DNA from: SbD1 sp049300095 | GTDB taxonomy: Bacteria > Desulfobacterota > Syntrophobacteria > Syntrophobacterales > Syntrophobacteraceae | Direction of reading: 5' to 3' | Length of the DNA stretch: 64,000 nucleotides | Assembly (NCBI GenBank): GCA_049300095.1 | Contig: JBAQYM010000202.1 | Location: 13,493 to 77,492 of the forward strand | Shown: positions 44,907 through 54,644 of the stretch, piece by piece | How the letters are laid out: each line of letters opens with the position of its first letter | Position numbering within the stretch: the stretch's first letter is position 1 | Program-made: the position numbers and the translations under genes | The notes under the pieces: generated by a model | Told to the model about the DNA's origin: nothing | Seen by the model: only the letters and a program-made list of their open reading frames with translations | The model's database searches: none

Positions 44907-46400
44907 ATGGAAGATCTCAATGTCGTTACGCGGGAGCGTTTGGAGAAGGCCGCCAAGCTCGAGAGGCAGGGCGTGGCGCTCTATCCCAACGGCTATCCCG
45001 TGCCGCACAAGATAAAGGACCTGATAGAATCCGCCGGTGACAAAACGGCTGAAGAGATCCAGGCGGACCCGGGGTCCCACACCGTTGCGGGCAGGGTCCT
45101 CGCGGTGCGTTCCTTCGGCAAGTCCACCTTCATGCACATTGCCGACGCGGACTCGAAGATACAGATATATATCCAGCAAAACCAGGTCGGAAAAGAGAGC
45201 TATCAACTGGCGAAAAAGCTCGATATCGGGGACATTATCCGCGTGAGCGGCCCGCTTTTCCGAACGAAGACAAACGAACTCACGGTGCAGGTACTCGAGT
45301 TTGTGCTGCTTACCAAGAACCTGCGGCCTCTTCCGGAAAAATACCACGGCCTCAAGGACATCGAGCTGCGATACCGGCAGCGCTACGTGGACCTGATCGT
45401 AAACGAGCAGGTGAGGGAGACGTTCCGCAAGAGGGCCGGGATCGTACAGGCGATCCGGCGGTTTCTCTCGGATCGCGGTTTCCTCGAGGTGGAAACGCCC
45501 ATGATGCAGGCGGTCCCCGGAGGGGCGACGGCGAAGCCGTTCAAGACGTTCCACAATGCGCTCAACATGGACCTCTACCTTCGCATAGCCCCTGAGCTCT
45601 ACCTCAAGAGACTGCTGGTGGGCGGGTTCGAGCGCGTGTACGAACTCAACCGCAATTTCCGAAACGAGGGGATCTCGACGCAGCATAACCCCGAGTTTAC
45701 GATGCTCGAATTCTACCAGGCCCATGCGACATACGAAGACCTGATGGACCTGACCGAGGAGCTGTTCGGCCAACTGGCCCGGGAAGTAAACGACGGGAAT
45801 TTGCGGCTCGAATACCAGGGCCAGGTCATCGACCTCTCGCCTCCCTGGGCTCGGTACAGCCTGCGCGATTCGCTCGTACGGATCGGCGATATTCCGGAGG
45901 ACGCGATCTATAACTTCGACGATGCGGTGGCTGTGGCGAGGTCTCTGGGCATCGGGATCGAGAAGTTCGAGGGCCACGGAAAGCTGCTCACGAAAATCTT
46001 CGACGCGGTGGTCGAGCCCAGGCTCATCCAGCCCACGTTCATCTATGAGTATCCGCTGGAGGTTTCGCCCCTGTCGCGCAAAAACGAGGCGAACCCGGAA
46101 TTCGTGGACCGTTTCGAGCTATTCATCGCGGCCCGCGAGATGGCAAACGCTTTCTCGGAGCTTAACGATCCGCGCGATCAAAGCGAGAGGTTCACGGCGC
46201 AGATCGAGGCGCGCCGCGCCGGCGACGAGGAAGCCCATTTCATGGACGAGGACTACGTCCGCGCCCTGGAGTACGGGATGCCCCCGGCGGCCGGCGAGGG
46301 GATCGGGATAGACCGCCTGGTGATGCTGTTCACCGATTCGCCTTCCATCCGCGACGTTATCCTGTTCCCGCATATGAGACCGGAAAAGAAAACTCCATGA
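44907..46400 (+). CDS. lysS: Lysyl-tRNA synthetase (class II)
   Basis: The 497-residue enzyme has an OB-fold anticodon-binding domain (about 55-150, VAGRVLAVRSFGKSTFMHIA), then the class II catalytic core: motif 1 FLEVETPMMQ, motif 2 FRNEGISTQHNPEF, motif 3 GEGIGIDRLVM. Signature residues match LysRS (GGATAKPF, MDLYLRIAPELYLKRL). It charges tRNA-Lys. A TTG at 44895 is an alternative start. The stop overlaps the lolC start by four bases, so the genes are coupled. Confidence 0.97.
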   Translation: MEDLNVVTRERLEKAAKLERQGVALYPNGYPVPHKIKDLIESAGDKTAEEIQADPGSHTVAGRVLAVRSFGKSTFMHIADADSKIQIYIQQNQVGKESYQLAKKLDIGDIIRVSGPLFRTKTNELTVQVLEFVLLTKNLRPLPEKYHGLKDIELRYRQRYVDLIVNEQVRETFRKRAGIVQAIRRFLSDRGFLEVETPMMQAVPGGATAKPFKTFHNALNMDLYLRIAPELYLKRLLVGGFERVYELNRNFRNEGISTQHNPEFTMLEFYQAHATYEDLMDLTEELFGQLAREVNDGNLRLEYQGQVIDLSPPWARYSLRDSLVRIGDIPEDAIYNFDDAVAVARSLGIGIEKFEGHGKLLTKIFDAVVEPRLIQPTFIYEYPLEVSPLSRKNEANPEFVDRFELFIAAREMANAFSELNDPRDQSERFTAQIEARRAGDEEAHFMDEDYVRALEYGMPPAAGEGIGIDRLVMLFTDSPSIRDVILFPHMRPEKKTP

Positions 46401-47644
46401 ACATGGGTTACGAGGTTTTCATAAGCATTCGTTACCTGCTCGCCAAACGCCGCCAGACGTTCGTGTCGCTCATCACTTTCATTTCGGTGGCCGGGGTCGC
46501 GGTGGGCGTCACGGCGTTGATAGTGGTGCTCGCGGTGATGAACGGATTTCACGACGACCTTCGAAACCGCATCCTCGGCATCACGTCGCACGTCAATATC
46601 GGCAGCTTCGGCGGCGTCATTCCCAATTACAAGGAACTCATGCGCGAGGTCGAAAAGGAACCCGGGGTGGTGGCGTCCACTCCTTTTATATACGCGCAGG
46701 TCATGATCACGTCGGGGCGAAGCGTTTCCGGGGCGGTCCTGCGCGGAATCGAGCCTCTTTCGGCATCGAAGGTGATAAAGATCGAGGAGAACCTCATCCG
46801 CGGGAACCTCGCGGACCTGGTTTCCGGGCCGCGCGAGAAGGGCGAGGCGGAGCATCCGGGAATAATTCTCGGCGTCGAGCTTGCCAACAACCTGGGCGTG
46901 CGCACCGGGGACTGGATAACGATAATTTCGCCCGCGGGCAGGCTCACTCCGATCGGGCAGATCCCGAAGAGCAAGCTCTTTCGCGTGGTCGGGATCATTC
47001 AGTCGGGCATGTTCGAATACGACAACACCCTGGGCTACGTGAGCCTGGCGGCCGCGCAACAGTTCATGGGAATCGGGGACACGGTGACGGGCGTCGAGGT
47101 GAAGGTCACCGACATCTACAAGGCGAATGAGGTTGCCAAGCGTATCAAGGAGCGTCTCGGCGCCCCGTACTACGTCCGGGACTGGATGCAGATGAACAGC
47201 AGCTTCTTTTCGGCCCTCAAGCTCGAAAAGGTGGTCATGTTCGTCATCCTCACGCTCATCATTCTCGTTGCGGCCTTCAACATCGTGAGCTCGCTCATAA
47301 TGCTGGTCATGGAAAAGGGGCGGGACATAGCCATTCTCAAAACGATGGGGGCCACGACGGCAAGCATCAGGAAGATATTCGTACTGGAAGGATTTCTTAT
47401 CGGCATATCCGGCACGGGCCTGGGGGTGCTGGGAGGGTTTTTTCTGTGCGCCCTGCTCAAGCGCTACCAGTTTATCGATCTTCCTCCGGGCGTGTATCAC
47501 ATATCCAAGCTTCCGGTAAAAATGGAAATGTTCGATGTGCTGACGATCACGTTTTCGGCGATTCTCATAAGCCTGGCAGCCACGCTGTACCCTTCGCGCA
47601 AGGCCGCCAGGCTCGATCCCGCGGAAGCTCTGCGCTATGAATGA
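46397..47644 (+). CDS. lolC: Lipoprotein-releasing ABC transporter permease LolC/LolE
   Basis: The 415-residue protein has one N-terminal helix (about 20-45), a large periplasmic domain (about 50-260) and three C-terminal helices, the LolC/LolE layout: FVSLITFISVAGVAVGVTALIVVLAVMNG at the start and GRDIAILKTMGATTASIRKIF in the last part. With LolD it moves outer-membrane lipoproteins off the inner membrane. Only one permease gene is present, so it probably forms a homodimer, as in LolF-type systems. It overlaps lysS and lolD. Confidence 0.93.
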   Translation: MNMGYEVFISIRYLLAKRRQTFVSLITFISVAGVAVGVTALIVVLAVMNGFHDDLRNRILGITSHVNIGSFGGVIPNYKELMREVEKEPGVVASTPFIYAQVMITSGRSVSGAVLRGIEPLSASKVIKIEENLIRGNLADLVSGPREKGEAEHPGIILGVELANNLGVRTGDWITIISPAGRLTPIGQIPKSKLFRVVGIIQSGMFEYDNTLGYVSLAAAQQFMGIGDTVTGVEVKVTDIYKANEVAKRIKERLGAPYYVRDWMQMNSSFFSALKLEKVVMFVILTLIILVAAFNIVSSLIMLVMEKGRDIAILKTMGATTASIRKIFVLEGFLIGISGTGLGVLGGFFLCALLKRYQFIDLPPGVYHISKLPVKMEMFDVLTITFSAILISLAATLYPSRKAARLDPAEALRYE

Positions 47645-48365
47645 GGGCAGGCAGTCCATAGAAGTCCACACCCTGGGACTTTCAAAAATATTCGGAAGCG
47701 GCCCCAACGCAATCGAGCTGTTCAACAACCTCGAACTTGTCATACGGAGCGGCGAGCGCGTGGCCGTCATCGGGGCGTCCGGGGCGGGGAAATCGACACT
47801 CCTGAATATTCTGGGTACGCTTGAGAGGCCCACCAGCGGGAAAGTCCTTTACGGCGGGCAGGACATTTTCCTGTGGGGCGAGCGGGAACTGGCGAATTTT
47901 CGCAACCGCAATATCGGGTTCGTATTTCAATTCCACTATCTGCTTCCGGAATTCAACGCCCTCGAAAATGTCATGATGCCGGGGCTGATCGCGGGGATTC
48001 CCAAGGCGGAGGTGAAGGACCGGGCAACGGATCTCCTGGTCAGGCTCGGCCTGTCCGCGCGGCTGACGCACAGGACCGGGGAGCTTTCGGGAGGCGAGCA
48101 GCAGCGGGTGGCCGTTGCGAGGGCTTTGCTGCTCCAGCCCAGGCTGTTCCTGGCCGATGAGCCGAGCGGAAACCTGGACAGCCGTACAGGGCGCACGCTT
48201 CATGAACTGCTGGTTTCGTTGAACGAAGACCTCGGGGTGACCATGGTCATCGTGACGCACAACCAGGAACTCGCGTCGATGATGCACCGGGTTTTACGCT
48301 TGAAAGACGGGCATTTAAGGGAGAACAACGTTTCCGCCGGCACGTCTGCCCCGACGTCAGATTAA
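47637..48365 (+). CDS. lolD: Lipoprotein-releasing ABC transporter ATP-binding protein LolD
   Basis: The 242 residues form an ABC ATPase: Walker A GASGAGKST, Q-loop FVFQFHYLLPEF, signature LSGGEQQRVAVARAL, Walker B LFLADEPSGNLD, and the H-loop IVTHN. This is the LolD/MacB subfamily, and the position right after the permease, with an 8-base overlap, fits LolD. It powers lipoprotein release to the chaperone LolA. LolA is not in view. Confidence 0.95.
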   Translation: MNEGRQSIEVHTLGLSKIFGSGPNAIELFNNLELVIRSGERVAVIGASGAGKSTLLNILGTLERPTSGKVLYGGQDIFLWGERELANFRNRNIGFVFQFHYLLPEFNALENVMMPGLIAGIPKAEVKDRATDLLVRLGLSARLTHRTGELSGGEQQRVAVARALLLQPRLFLADEPSGNLDSRTGRTLHELLVSLNEDLGVTMVIVTHNQELASMMHRVLRLKDGHLRENNVSAGTSAPTSD

Positions 48366-48601
48366 GGCCTGGAGCGGCTTTACGGGGTCTAAAAGAATTC
48401 TGTTGGGTGGGCGGAAAGAAGGTGGTATTAGAGAGTGCGTGGGGCACGAGCCGGGAAATCCGCGTGAAAATAGCACTCGTTTTCGCAGGGGCATGGTGGC
48501 GCCTTGGGCATGCGGCGTTACCGCACGCGACTTGATCGGCCAGTCGTGAACGGATGGTCGTATCATAAGGAACAAGCGGTCAGAGCGGGGGGGCAAAGAA
48601 C

Positions 48602-51268
48602 ATGGTGGGCTGGAGAAGGGTTGGGGGACTCGTATGGCTATTTGTCTTTGTTTTGCTCGCGGTCCCGACAGGATGGTGCCAGGACCAGCCTACAAAGGTT
48701 GCCGTCTTGCCATTCGTGATTCACGGCCAGCAGGACGTGGTGAAGGCGCAGAAGTCCCTGGATGAAGTCTTCACACGGTTGCTCGCGGGTGAGGGGATAA
48801 AGCTTATCGACCCGCAGGAGGCCGAAAGAACCGCGGGGGGAGCGGTGCGCACGGAAGAGCAGGCACGTTCCGTCGGCGGTAAGCTCGGGGCCGCTTATGT
48901 CCTGTTCGGGAGCTTCAACCAGATCGGGAATTCCATAAGCCTCGATGCCAAGCTGGTTGACATTTCCGGAAAGAAAAAAACGGTGGTGCTTTTCGCCGAA
49001 GAAAAAGGAATGGAAAACCTGCCTTCGGCGGCCGGCAAGATTGTGCGGCAGATGAGCGTGCAGGTGCTTTCGAAAGCCGTTATCGCCGACATCAAAGTCA
49101 GGGGAAACGACAGGATCGAAGCCGATGCGATAAAGGGAAGCGTCAAGAGCAAGAAGGGCGAGCTTCTCAAGACTGAAACGGTGAGCGAGGATTTACGGTC
49201 AATCCACAAGATGGGGTTCTTCGAAAAAGTGGACGCCGAGGTTGCCGACAGCCCCGAGGGGAAGGTCCTTACCTTTGTTGTTCAGGAAAACCCGAGCGTC
49301 CAGGAAGTAAGAATCAGCGGCCAGAAAAAAATAAAGGAGAAAGACATCCTGGCGGCTATCTCCACGAAGGCTTACACGGTGCTGCAGCGCAATGTGGTAA
49401 GCGAGGACGTGCAGAAGATAATCAAGCTCTATCAGCAGAAGGGCTATTATAACGCGGTGGTGAATTCGAAGATCGAATTTCCCAAAGATCCCCGCAAGGC
49501 CCTGGTTGTCTTCGATATAAAGGAAAACCATAAAGTCTATATCAAGAAGATCAACTTCAGCGGCAACAAGAATATCTCGGGCCGCAAGCTGCGCAGCGTC
49601 ATGCAGACAAAGCAGAAGAGCATCCTGTCCTATATCACCGACCGTGGAATCCTGCAAAAAGACATCCTGGAAACCGATATCGACCGCATAACCGCCTTCT
49701 TCCACGACGAAGGCTACATGGACGCCAAGGTCGGCTCTCCGGACATAAGCCTCAAGGATGACGGTTTTTACATCAGCATAACCCTGGATGAAGGAGCCAG
49801 GTACAAGGTGACCTCGATCAAGATCACCGGGGATGTGCTTGAGGGTTATGAAAAGAAGATAATGAAAAACCTCCAGTTGAAGCCTAAATCGTACTTCAGC
49901 CGCGAGAAAGTCCGTAAGGACATAGATACGGTCACGAAGGGCTACATGAATGAAGGCTACGCCAGGGTCGAGGTGGACCCCCAGATCAAGCGCAATCAGG
50001 AGGACCACACCACCGACGTTGTCTTCAATGTCGTGAAGAAAGATGTGATCCGCATAGCGAAAATATACATCACCGGGAATACGAAAACCCGCGACAACGT
50101 TATCCGGCGCGAGCTCAAGATTGCGGAAGGGACGACCTTCAGCGCCAAAAAGATCGAAGATAGCCTCGCCAAGCTCAAAAAACTCGATTTCTTCGAGGAT
50201 GTGAGCATTGCGCCGACCGACACCGACCAAAAAGACGTGATGAACCTGCTTGTAAAGGTAAAAGAGAAGCCGACCGGGTCGATCAGCGTTGGCGGCGGGT
50301 TTTCTTCGGACGACGGGCTTTTCACCAGTGGGCAGATAATGCAGAAGAACCTGTTCGGGAAAGGCGAGGTGGTCGCCCTCAAGGGCTATCTCGGCCAGGA
50401 AGCGCAGCGCTACATGTTGAGCTTTACCGAGCCATGGATCTTCGGCAGAAACTTCTCGGCGGGAGTCGATATCTATAACTGGATCAGGGCCTACGAAGAT
50501 TTTACCAAGGACGCCTACGGCGGCAGGCTTCGCGGCGGCTTTCCCTTCGGCCAGTATAGCCGGGTAAATCTGTTCTATGTTTTTGAAAGGGCTCACCTGA
50601 CCGACCTGAGTGCGGTATATCAGGAGTTGGGCTTCACGACCGGATACGAGATCAAGAGCGCGATTGGCGCGGGGTTCGAACGTGACACCACCGACCATCC
50701 GTTTTTGCCCACAAAAGGGGCCTACATCGGCGCCATTTCGGAACTATCGACCCGCGCGTTCGGGAGCGACACCGATTTTCTCAAGCATGAATACCATGCT
50801 GGATACTACCATCCGTTATTTTGGGTTTTTATCGGGCATATCCGCGGTGAGATGGGTTTCATGCATGAACTGGTGGGTACGAACAGTATCCCCGTGTATG
50901 AGAATTTCTTCCTCGGCGGCATAAATTCGCTGCGCGGCTTTCAGTTCGGGCAGGTCGGTCCCAGGGAGTTCCTCAGCGACGGCTCATCCGCTGTCGTTGG
51001 CGGTGACAAGTATGCGGTGGCGAACTTCGAAGTGCTCTTCCCGATCATGGAAAAAATGGGTATACGAGGCGTTGTCTTCTTTGATGCCGGTAACGCTTAT
51101 GCTTCCGGTGAGTCGATAGATGTCTCGAAATTCAGGACCGACATTGGTGCGGGAATTCGGTGGAATTCTCCGTTCGGACCTCTTCGAATAGAGATAGGGT
51201 ACAATCTTGATCAGCAATTCGGTGAAGAGCCCTATCAGTGGCAATTTTCAGCGGGAGCTTTCTTTTAA
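48602..51268 (+). CDS. bamA: Outer-membrane protein assembly factor BamA, with an extra N-terminal domain
   Basis: The 888-residue protein has a signal peptide (1-25), then an extra periplasmic domain (about 30-160, VAVLPFVIHGQQDVVKA and AAYVLFGSFNQIGNSISLDAK). Five POTRA repeats follow (about 165-520, e.g. IADIKVRGNDRIEADAIK), then a 16-strand barrel ending WQFSAGAFF, with the loop-6 motif GGINSLRGFQFGQVGPR. It folds and inserts beta-barrel proteins. The extra domain resembles the N-terminal part of CsgG/TolB-like proteins and is absent from E. coli BamA (810 residues). Confidence 0.95.
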   Translation: MVGWRRVGGLVWLFVFVLLAVPTGWCQDQPTKVAVLPFVIHGQQDVVKAQKSLDEVFTRLLAGEGIKLIDPQEAERTAGGAVRTEEQARSVGGKLGAAYVLFGSFNQIGNSISLDAKLVDISGKKKTVVLFAEEKGMENLPSAAGKIVRQMSVQVLSKAVIADIKVRGNDRIEADAIKGSVKSKKGELLKTETVSEDLRSIHKMGFFEKVDAEVADSPEGKVLTFVVQENPSVQEVRISGQKKIKEKDILAAISTKAYTVLQRNVVSEDVQKIIKLYQQKGYYNAVVNSKIEFPKDPRKALVVFDIKENHKVYIKKINFSGNKNISGRKLRSVMQTKQKSILSYITDRGILQKDILETDIDRITAFFHDEGYMDAKVGSPDISLKDDGFYISITLDEGARYKVTSIKITGDVLEGYEKKIMKNLQLKPKSYFSREKVRKDIDTVTKGYMNEGYARVEVDPQIKRNQEDHTTDVVFNVVKKDVIRIAKIYITGNTKTRDNVIRRELKIAEGTTFSAKKIEDSLAKLKKLDFFEDVSIAPTDTDQKDVMNLLVKVKEKPTGSISVGGGFSSDDGLFTSGQIMQKNLFGKGEVVALKGYLGQEAQRYMLSFTEPWIFGRNFSAGVDIYNWIRAYEDFTKDAYGGRLRGGFPFGQYSRVNLFYVFERAHLTDLSAVYQELGFTTGYEIKSAIGAGFERDTTDHPFLPTKGAYIGAISELSTRAFGSDTDFLKHEYHAGYYHPLFWVFIGHIRGEMGFMHELVGTNSIPVYENFFLGGINSLRGFQFGQVGPREFLSDGSSAVVGGDKYAVANFEVLFPIMEKMGIRGVVFFDAGNAYASGESIDVSKFRTDIGAGIRWNSPFGPLRIEIGYNLDQQFGEEPYQWQFSAGAFF

Positions 51269-51282
51269 GGAGTTGAGAAGAG

Positions 51283-51810
51283 ATGAGGAAACTTTTCGGT
51301 TTGGTCGCCCTGGCGACGGGTATTGTCTTTGGGTTTTCGGCAAATGCGGTTGCGGCGAGTGGTTCTGTGAAGATCGGCTACGTCGATATAAATGGCGCCG
51401 CCGCGCAGTCCGCGTGGGGCAAGAAGGTGATCGATCAGCTCAATAGAGAAAAGGAAAGACTGAGCGGCGACCTCGATCAGAAGGGCAAGGCGTATAAGGC
51501 CGCCAGGGAAGAATACGAGAAGAAAAAGGACGTGATGGACGAAAAGGCCAAGAGCCGGAAGCAGAAAGAGATTCAAGACATGGCCGTTGAACTCGAAAGA
51601 CTCGCCACGGATGCGAGCCAGCGGTTCAACAAGGATGCTAGTGACGCGCGAGCGCCGCTTTTTCAGAAAATCCAGGATATTGTTAAGAAAATCGGTAGGG
51701 ACGACAAATATGACTTCATCCTCGAAAGAGGCAGCCTTCCCTTTGCGAATGAAAAGGACGATCTGACCAAGCGGGTTGCGAGCGAGTTGGATAAATCCGC
51801 CCCGAGGTGA
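51283..51810 (+). CDS. OmpH/Skp-family periplasmic chaperone
   Basis: The 175-residue protein has a signal peptide (about 1-23, cleavage near AVAAS) and a long coiled-coil body (DQLNREKERLSGDLDQKGKA, EYEKKKDVMDEKAKSRKQKE) between short strands (SVKIGYVDINGAA and DKYDFILERGSLPFAN). Skp holds unfolded outer-membrane proteins on their way to BamA. It follows bamA by 14 bases, with AAGGAG upstream. Confidence 0.9.
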   Translation: MRKLFGLVALATGIVFGFSANAVAASGSVKIGYVDINGAAAQSAWGKKVIDQLNREKERLSGDLDQKGKAYKAAREEYEKKKDVMDEKAKSRKQKEIQDMAVELERLATDASQRFNKDASDARAPLFQKIQDIVKKIGRDDKYDFILERGSLPFANEKDDLTKRVASELDKSAPR

Positions 51811-51841
51811 TCCAGGGACTGTATTTGCCCGGATATCCGAC

Positions 51842-51873
51842 AAGGCGGCGGCAGGCACAAGGGCCGCCGCCTT
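51842..51873 (+). terminator. Probable rho-independent terminator after skp
   Basis: AAGGCGGCGGC and GCCGCCGCCTT form an 11-base stem with a ten-base loop, followed by a short T-run. It could end or attenuate transcription from lolD-bamA-skp before lpxD. Confidence 0.6.
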
Positions 51874-51940
51874 TGTCAGGCCTGACAGGGTGCTGAAAAA
51901 GGGAACTCCCGGTAAAGAAGCGGGTGAAAACACCGAGACA

Positions 51941-52110
51941 CGTCATTCCGGCGAAAGCCGGAATCCAGCGGGGCCGCCCAGTCCTCGGACAGGGTTTGAA
52001 CGAGTATGAAACTTCATGACCCCATGAAGTTTCATAAGAGGTGTTTTAGGTGTAGATTCAACGGATTGGGACCGATTTATCCTGGATTCCGGCTTTCGCC
52101 GAAATGACGG
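51941..52110. repeat. Nested palindromic repeat
   Basis: The outer arms CGTCATTCCGGCGAAAGCCG and CGGCTTTCGCCGAAATGACG are nearly complementary. Inside, at 52005-52036, lies a perfect palindrome TATGAAACTTCATG / CATGAAGTTTCATA. The outer arms belong to the GTCATTCC...GGAATCC family, like the centres of the MITE-like elements, but without their terminal repeats. Confidence 0.75.
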
Positions 52111-52278
52111 ACGTACCGATCTCCGGCCCAATTCCGGTTATCAGGAAGACTTTTTCGGCGCCCCGCTAAGTGCGTCCCGTCTGTGCCGCGGCGTTGTTTT
52201 TGAGGTTGTGCCCGTCCGGCCCCCGTCAGAACGTGTCAATGCCCGTGCGGCCTTTCTGGCATATGTCCGATTTTGCCG

Positions 52279-53370
52279 ATGGAAACCGATTTGAGCGAGA
52301 ATATCACTGCCAGGGATTCCTTTTCGCTACGCGAACTCAGCGTCCTGGTTGGCGCGGAACTCAAAGGGGACCCCGATCTGCGGGTATGGGGGATAGGGCC
52401 TCTCGAGAGCGCCTCCGCCGACCAGTTGAGTTTCGTTACGGATGCCCGCCACCGTGACCTCATCGTCGAATGCGGGGCCGCGGCCCTTATCGTCCCGCCC
52501 GCGTTTCGAGATCTCGATCTCAACCTGCTCATCACCAAGAATCCCTATCTCGCCATGGCCAAGGTTGCGACGCTTTTCCTCGGCGGGCGGGAGGAGGAAT
52601 TCGCGATACACCCGAGCGCAATTATCGGGGATGGAGTGGAGTTCGGCGGCCGGGTCGCCGTCGGAGCTTATGCGTGTGTCGGTGAAGGCTGCCGAATTGG
52701 CGCCGGGACGAGAATAGGCGGCGGATGCCATTTGGGGTGGGATGTGCGGGTGGGCGAGGGCTGCCTCATCCATCCCAGGGTAAGTATTCTGGATGGGTGT
52801 CTACTGGGAGACCGCGTCATAATCCACAGCGGGGCGGTAATCGGGGCTGATGGGTTCGGGTATGCCCCGGACGAGCGGGGAAGGTATTTCAAAATTCCCC
52901 AGACAGGTATCGTCCAGATCGACGACGATGTCGAGATTGGGGCAAACGCCACTATCGACCGGGCGACCTTTGGCAGGACGTGGATAAAGCGCGGCGCGAA
53001 GATAGACAACCTCGTGATGATCGGCCACAACTCGACGGTGGGAGAGGATAGCGCCCTGGCCGCGCTGGTTGGCGTCTCGGGGAGCTGTCGCATCGGGGAC
53101 CGCGTGCTGATGGCCGGCCAGGTCGGGGTTGCAGGGCATCTCGAAATAGGGGACGGGGCAAAAATCGGGGCCAAATCCGGGATCTGGCGCTCTGTCGCGG
53201 CCGGGCAGACCGTATCGGGATACCCCGCGCTGTCGCACATCGAAACATTCAGGAACCTGGCCAACGTGCAGCGTCTGCCCAAGCTTAAAGAGGAATTAAA
53301 GCGCCTCAGGGAAAGGGTGCAAAAAATCGAGGAGGCCTTGAAAGAGGATGATGGACATAGTCGAGATTAA
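52279..53370 (+). CDS. lpxD: UDP-3-O-acylglucosamine N-acyltransferase LpxD
   Basis: The 363-residue enzyme has the N-terminal uridine-binding domain (RDSFSLRELSVLVGAELKGD), a left-handed beta-helix of hexapeptide repeats (about 100-320, IHPSAIIGDGVEFGGRVAVG) and a C-terminal coiled helix (LPKLKEELKRLRERVQKIEE). The catalytic His lies in VMIGHNSTVGED. It adds the second acyl chain in lipid A synthesis. The end overlaps fabZ by 23 bases. Confidence 0.96.
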   Translation: METDLSENITARDSFSLRELSVLVGAELKGDPDLRVWGIGPLESASADQLSFVTDARHRDLIVECGAAALIVPPAFRDLDLNLLITKNPYLAMAKVATLFLGGREEEFAIHPSAIIGDGVEFGGRVAVGAYACVGEGCRIGAGTRIGGGCHLGWDVRVGEGCLIHPRVSILDGCLLGDRVIIHSGAVIGADGFGYAPDERGRYFKIPQTGIVQIDDDVEIGANATIDRATFGRTWIKRGAKIDNLVMIGHNSTVGEDSALAALVGVSGSCRIGDRVLMAGQVGVAGHLEIGDGAKIGAKSGIWRSVAAGQTVSGYPALSHIETFRNLANVQRLPKLKEELKRLRERVQKIEEALKEDDGHSRD

Positions 53371-53797
53371 GAAGATCCTTCCGCACCGCTATCCTTTCCT
53401 CTTTGTTGACCGGATACTGGAATGCGGCAACGACGGTGTTGTGGGGATCAAAAACGTCACCGGGGACGAACCGTTTTTCCAGGGACATTTCCCCGAGCGC
53501 CCGATCATGCCGGGCGTTCTTATCGTGGAAGCGATGGCGCAAACAGGCGGGATTCTTGCGTATACGATCGCCCCACAATACAAGGACAACGCCATCTATT
53601 TCATCGGGATAGACAAGGTTCGCTTTCGCAGGCCTGTCGTACCCGGAGATCAGCTCGTCATGAAATTAAAGGTCCTGAAGCAAAGGGGCGGTCTTTTCAA
53701 AATGAGAGCGGAAGCCTTCGTCGACGATCAGCTTGCCGCTGAAGCCGAACTGATGGCGACTATCGATGTCAATTACGAGGGCGCAACAGGCCAATAG
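53348..53797 (+). CDS. fabZ: 3-hydroxyacyl-ACP dehydratase FabZ
   Basis: The 149-residue hot-dog-fold enzyme has the substrate-side motif LPHRYPFLFVDRILE with catalytic His, and GHFPERPIMPGVLIVEAMAQ with catalytic Glu. It dehydrates 3-hydroxyacyl-ACP in fatty acid synthesis and balances the supply of hydroxyacyl chains for lipid A. Its place between lpxD and lpxA is classical. Confidence 0.96.
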   Translation: MMDIVEIKKILPHRYPFLFVDRILECGNDGVVGIKNVTGDEPFFQGHFPERPIMPGVLIVEAMAQTGGILAYTIAPQYKDNAIYFIGIDKVRFRRPVVPGDQLVMKLKVLKQRGGLFKMRAEAFVDDQLAAEAELMATIDVNYEGATGQ

Positions 53798-53864
53798 GAC
53801 GCCATCATGGGGCGGGCCGTGAAAGGCCGGCCCGGTCTTGCGCGTGGTACCGGAGATTAACGGA

Positions 53865-54644
53865 ATGCAAATTCACCCAACCGCCATAGTGTCTCCCGAC
53901 GCGGAGCTGGCGGAGGATGTCGTAATCGAGGCCTACAGCATTATCGGGCCAAAAGTGAGTATTGGTTCGGGGACCGTTGTCGGGCCGCACGTGGTTATCG
54001 AGGGAAAAACCTCGATAGGTGTTGGAAACAGGATTTATCCCTTTGTCACCATCGGTTTTCCTCCTCAAGACATTACGTATCGAGGCGAGGAAACCGCGGT
54101 TGTGATAGGAAATGACAACATTATCCGCGAGAATATCACGATCCATCGCGGATCGACCCTCGGTGACGGCATAACCCGCATCGGCGATTCGAATTACCTC
54201 ATGGCCTACGTGCACGTCGCTCACGATTGCCGGATCGGGACGAAAGTCATCATGGCGAATGCGACCACCCTCGGTGGTCACGTCGAGGTGGGCGATTGCG
54301 CGGTCATCGGCGGGGTGGTCGTCATCCACCAGTTCGTCAGGATAGGCGAATACAGTTGCCTTGGAGGAAGGACCGGCGTGCGTATGGATATTCCTCCATA
54401 CATGCTTGCCTCGGGGACCGAAGGGGCAAAACTTTTCGGACCCAATATAATCGGTCTCAGGCGCAATGGCTTTGCACAGAATACCATCAGCGCCCTAAAG
54501 AAATGTTACCGGATCATTTTTCGTTCGGGGCTTACGGTCGAGGATGCCCTTGAAAAGGTGCGCCGGGAGGTCGAGCCGCTGGCTGAAGTTGAAAGGCTGG
54601 TTGATTTCGTCTCGAGCAGTTCCAAGAGAGGATTGACGAGGTAA
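53865..54644 (+). CDS. lpxA: UDP-N-acetylglucosamine O-acyltransferase LpxA
   Basis: ATG 53865 follows GGAG. The 259-residue chain (E. coli LpxA has 262) shows hexapeptide repeats (IHPTAIVSPDAELAEDVVIE), the catalytic His region MAYVHVAHDCRIG, and a C-terminal helical domain (GLRRNGFAQNTISALKKCYR). It catalyses the first step of lipid A synthesis. Its TAA overlaps the ATG of the next gene. Confidence 0.96.
   Translation: MQIHPTAIVSPDAELAEDVVIEAYSIIGPKVSIGSGTVVGPHVVIEGKTSIGVGNRIYPFVTIGFPPQDITYRGEETAVVIGNDNIIRENITIHRGSTLGDGITRIGDSNYLMAYVHVAHDCRIGTKVIMANATTLGGHVEVGDCAVIGGVVVIHQFVRIGEYSCLGGRTGVRMDIPPYMLASGTEGAKLFGPNIIGLRRNGFAQNTISALKKCYRIIFRSGLTVEDALEKVRREVEPLAEVERLVDFVSSSSKRGLTR

Larger units (their letters stand above)
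51811..52278. other. Gap with terminator-like hairpin and nested palindrome
   Basis: A strong GC hairpin lies at 51842-51873 and a 170-bp nested palindrome at 51941-52110 (both listed). The rest has no gene; the lpxD start lies at its right end, with no clear ribosome-binding site. Confidence 0.5.
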
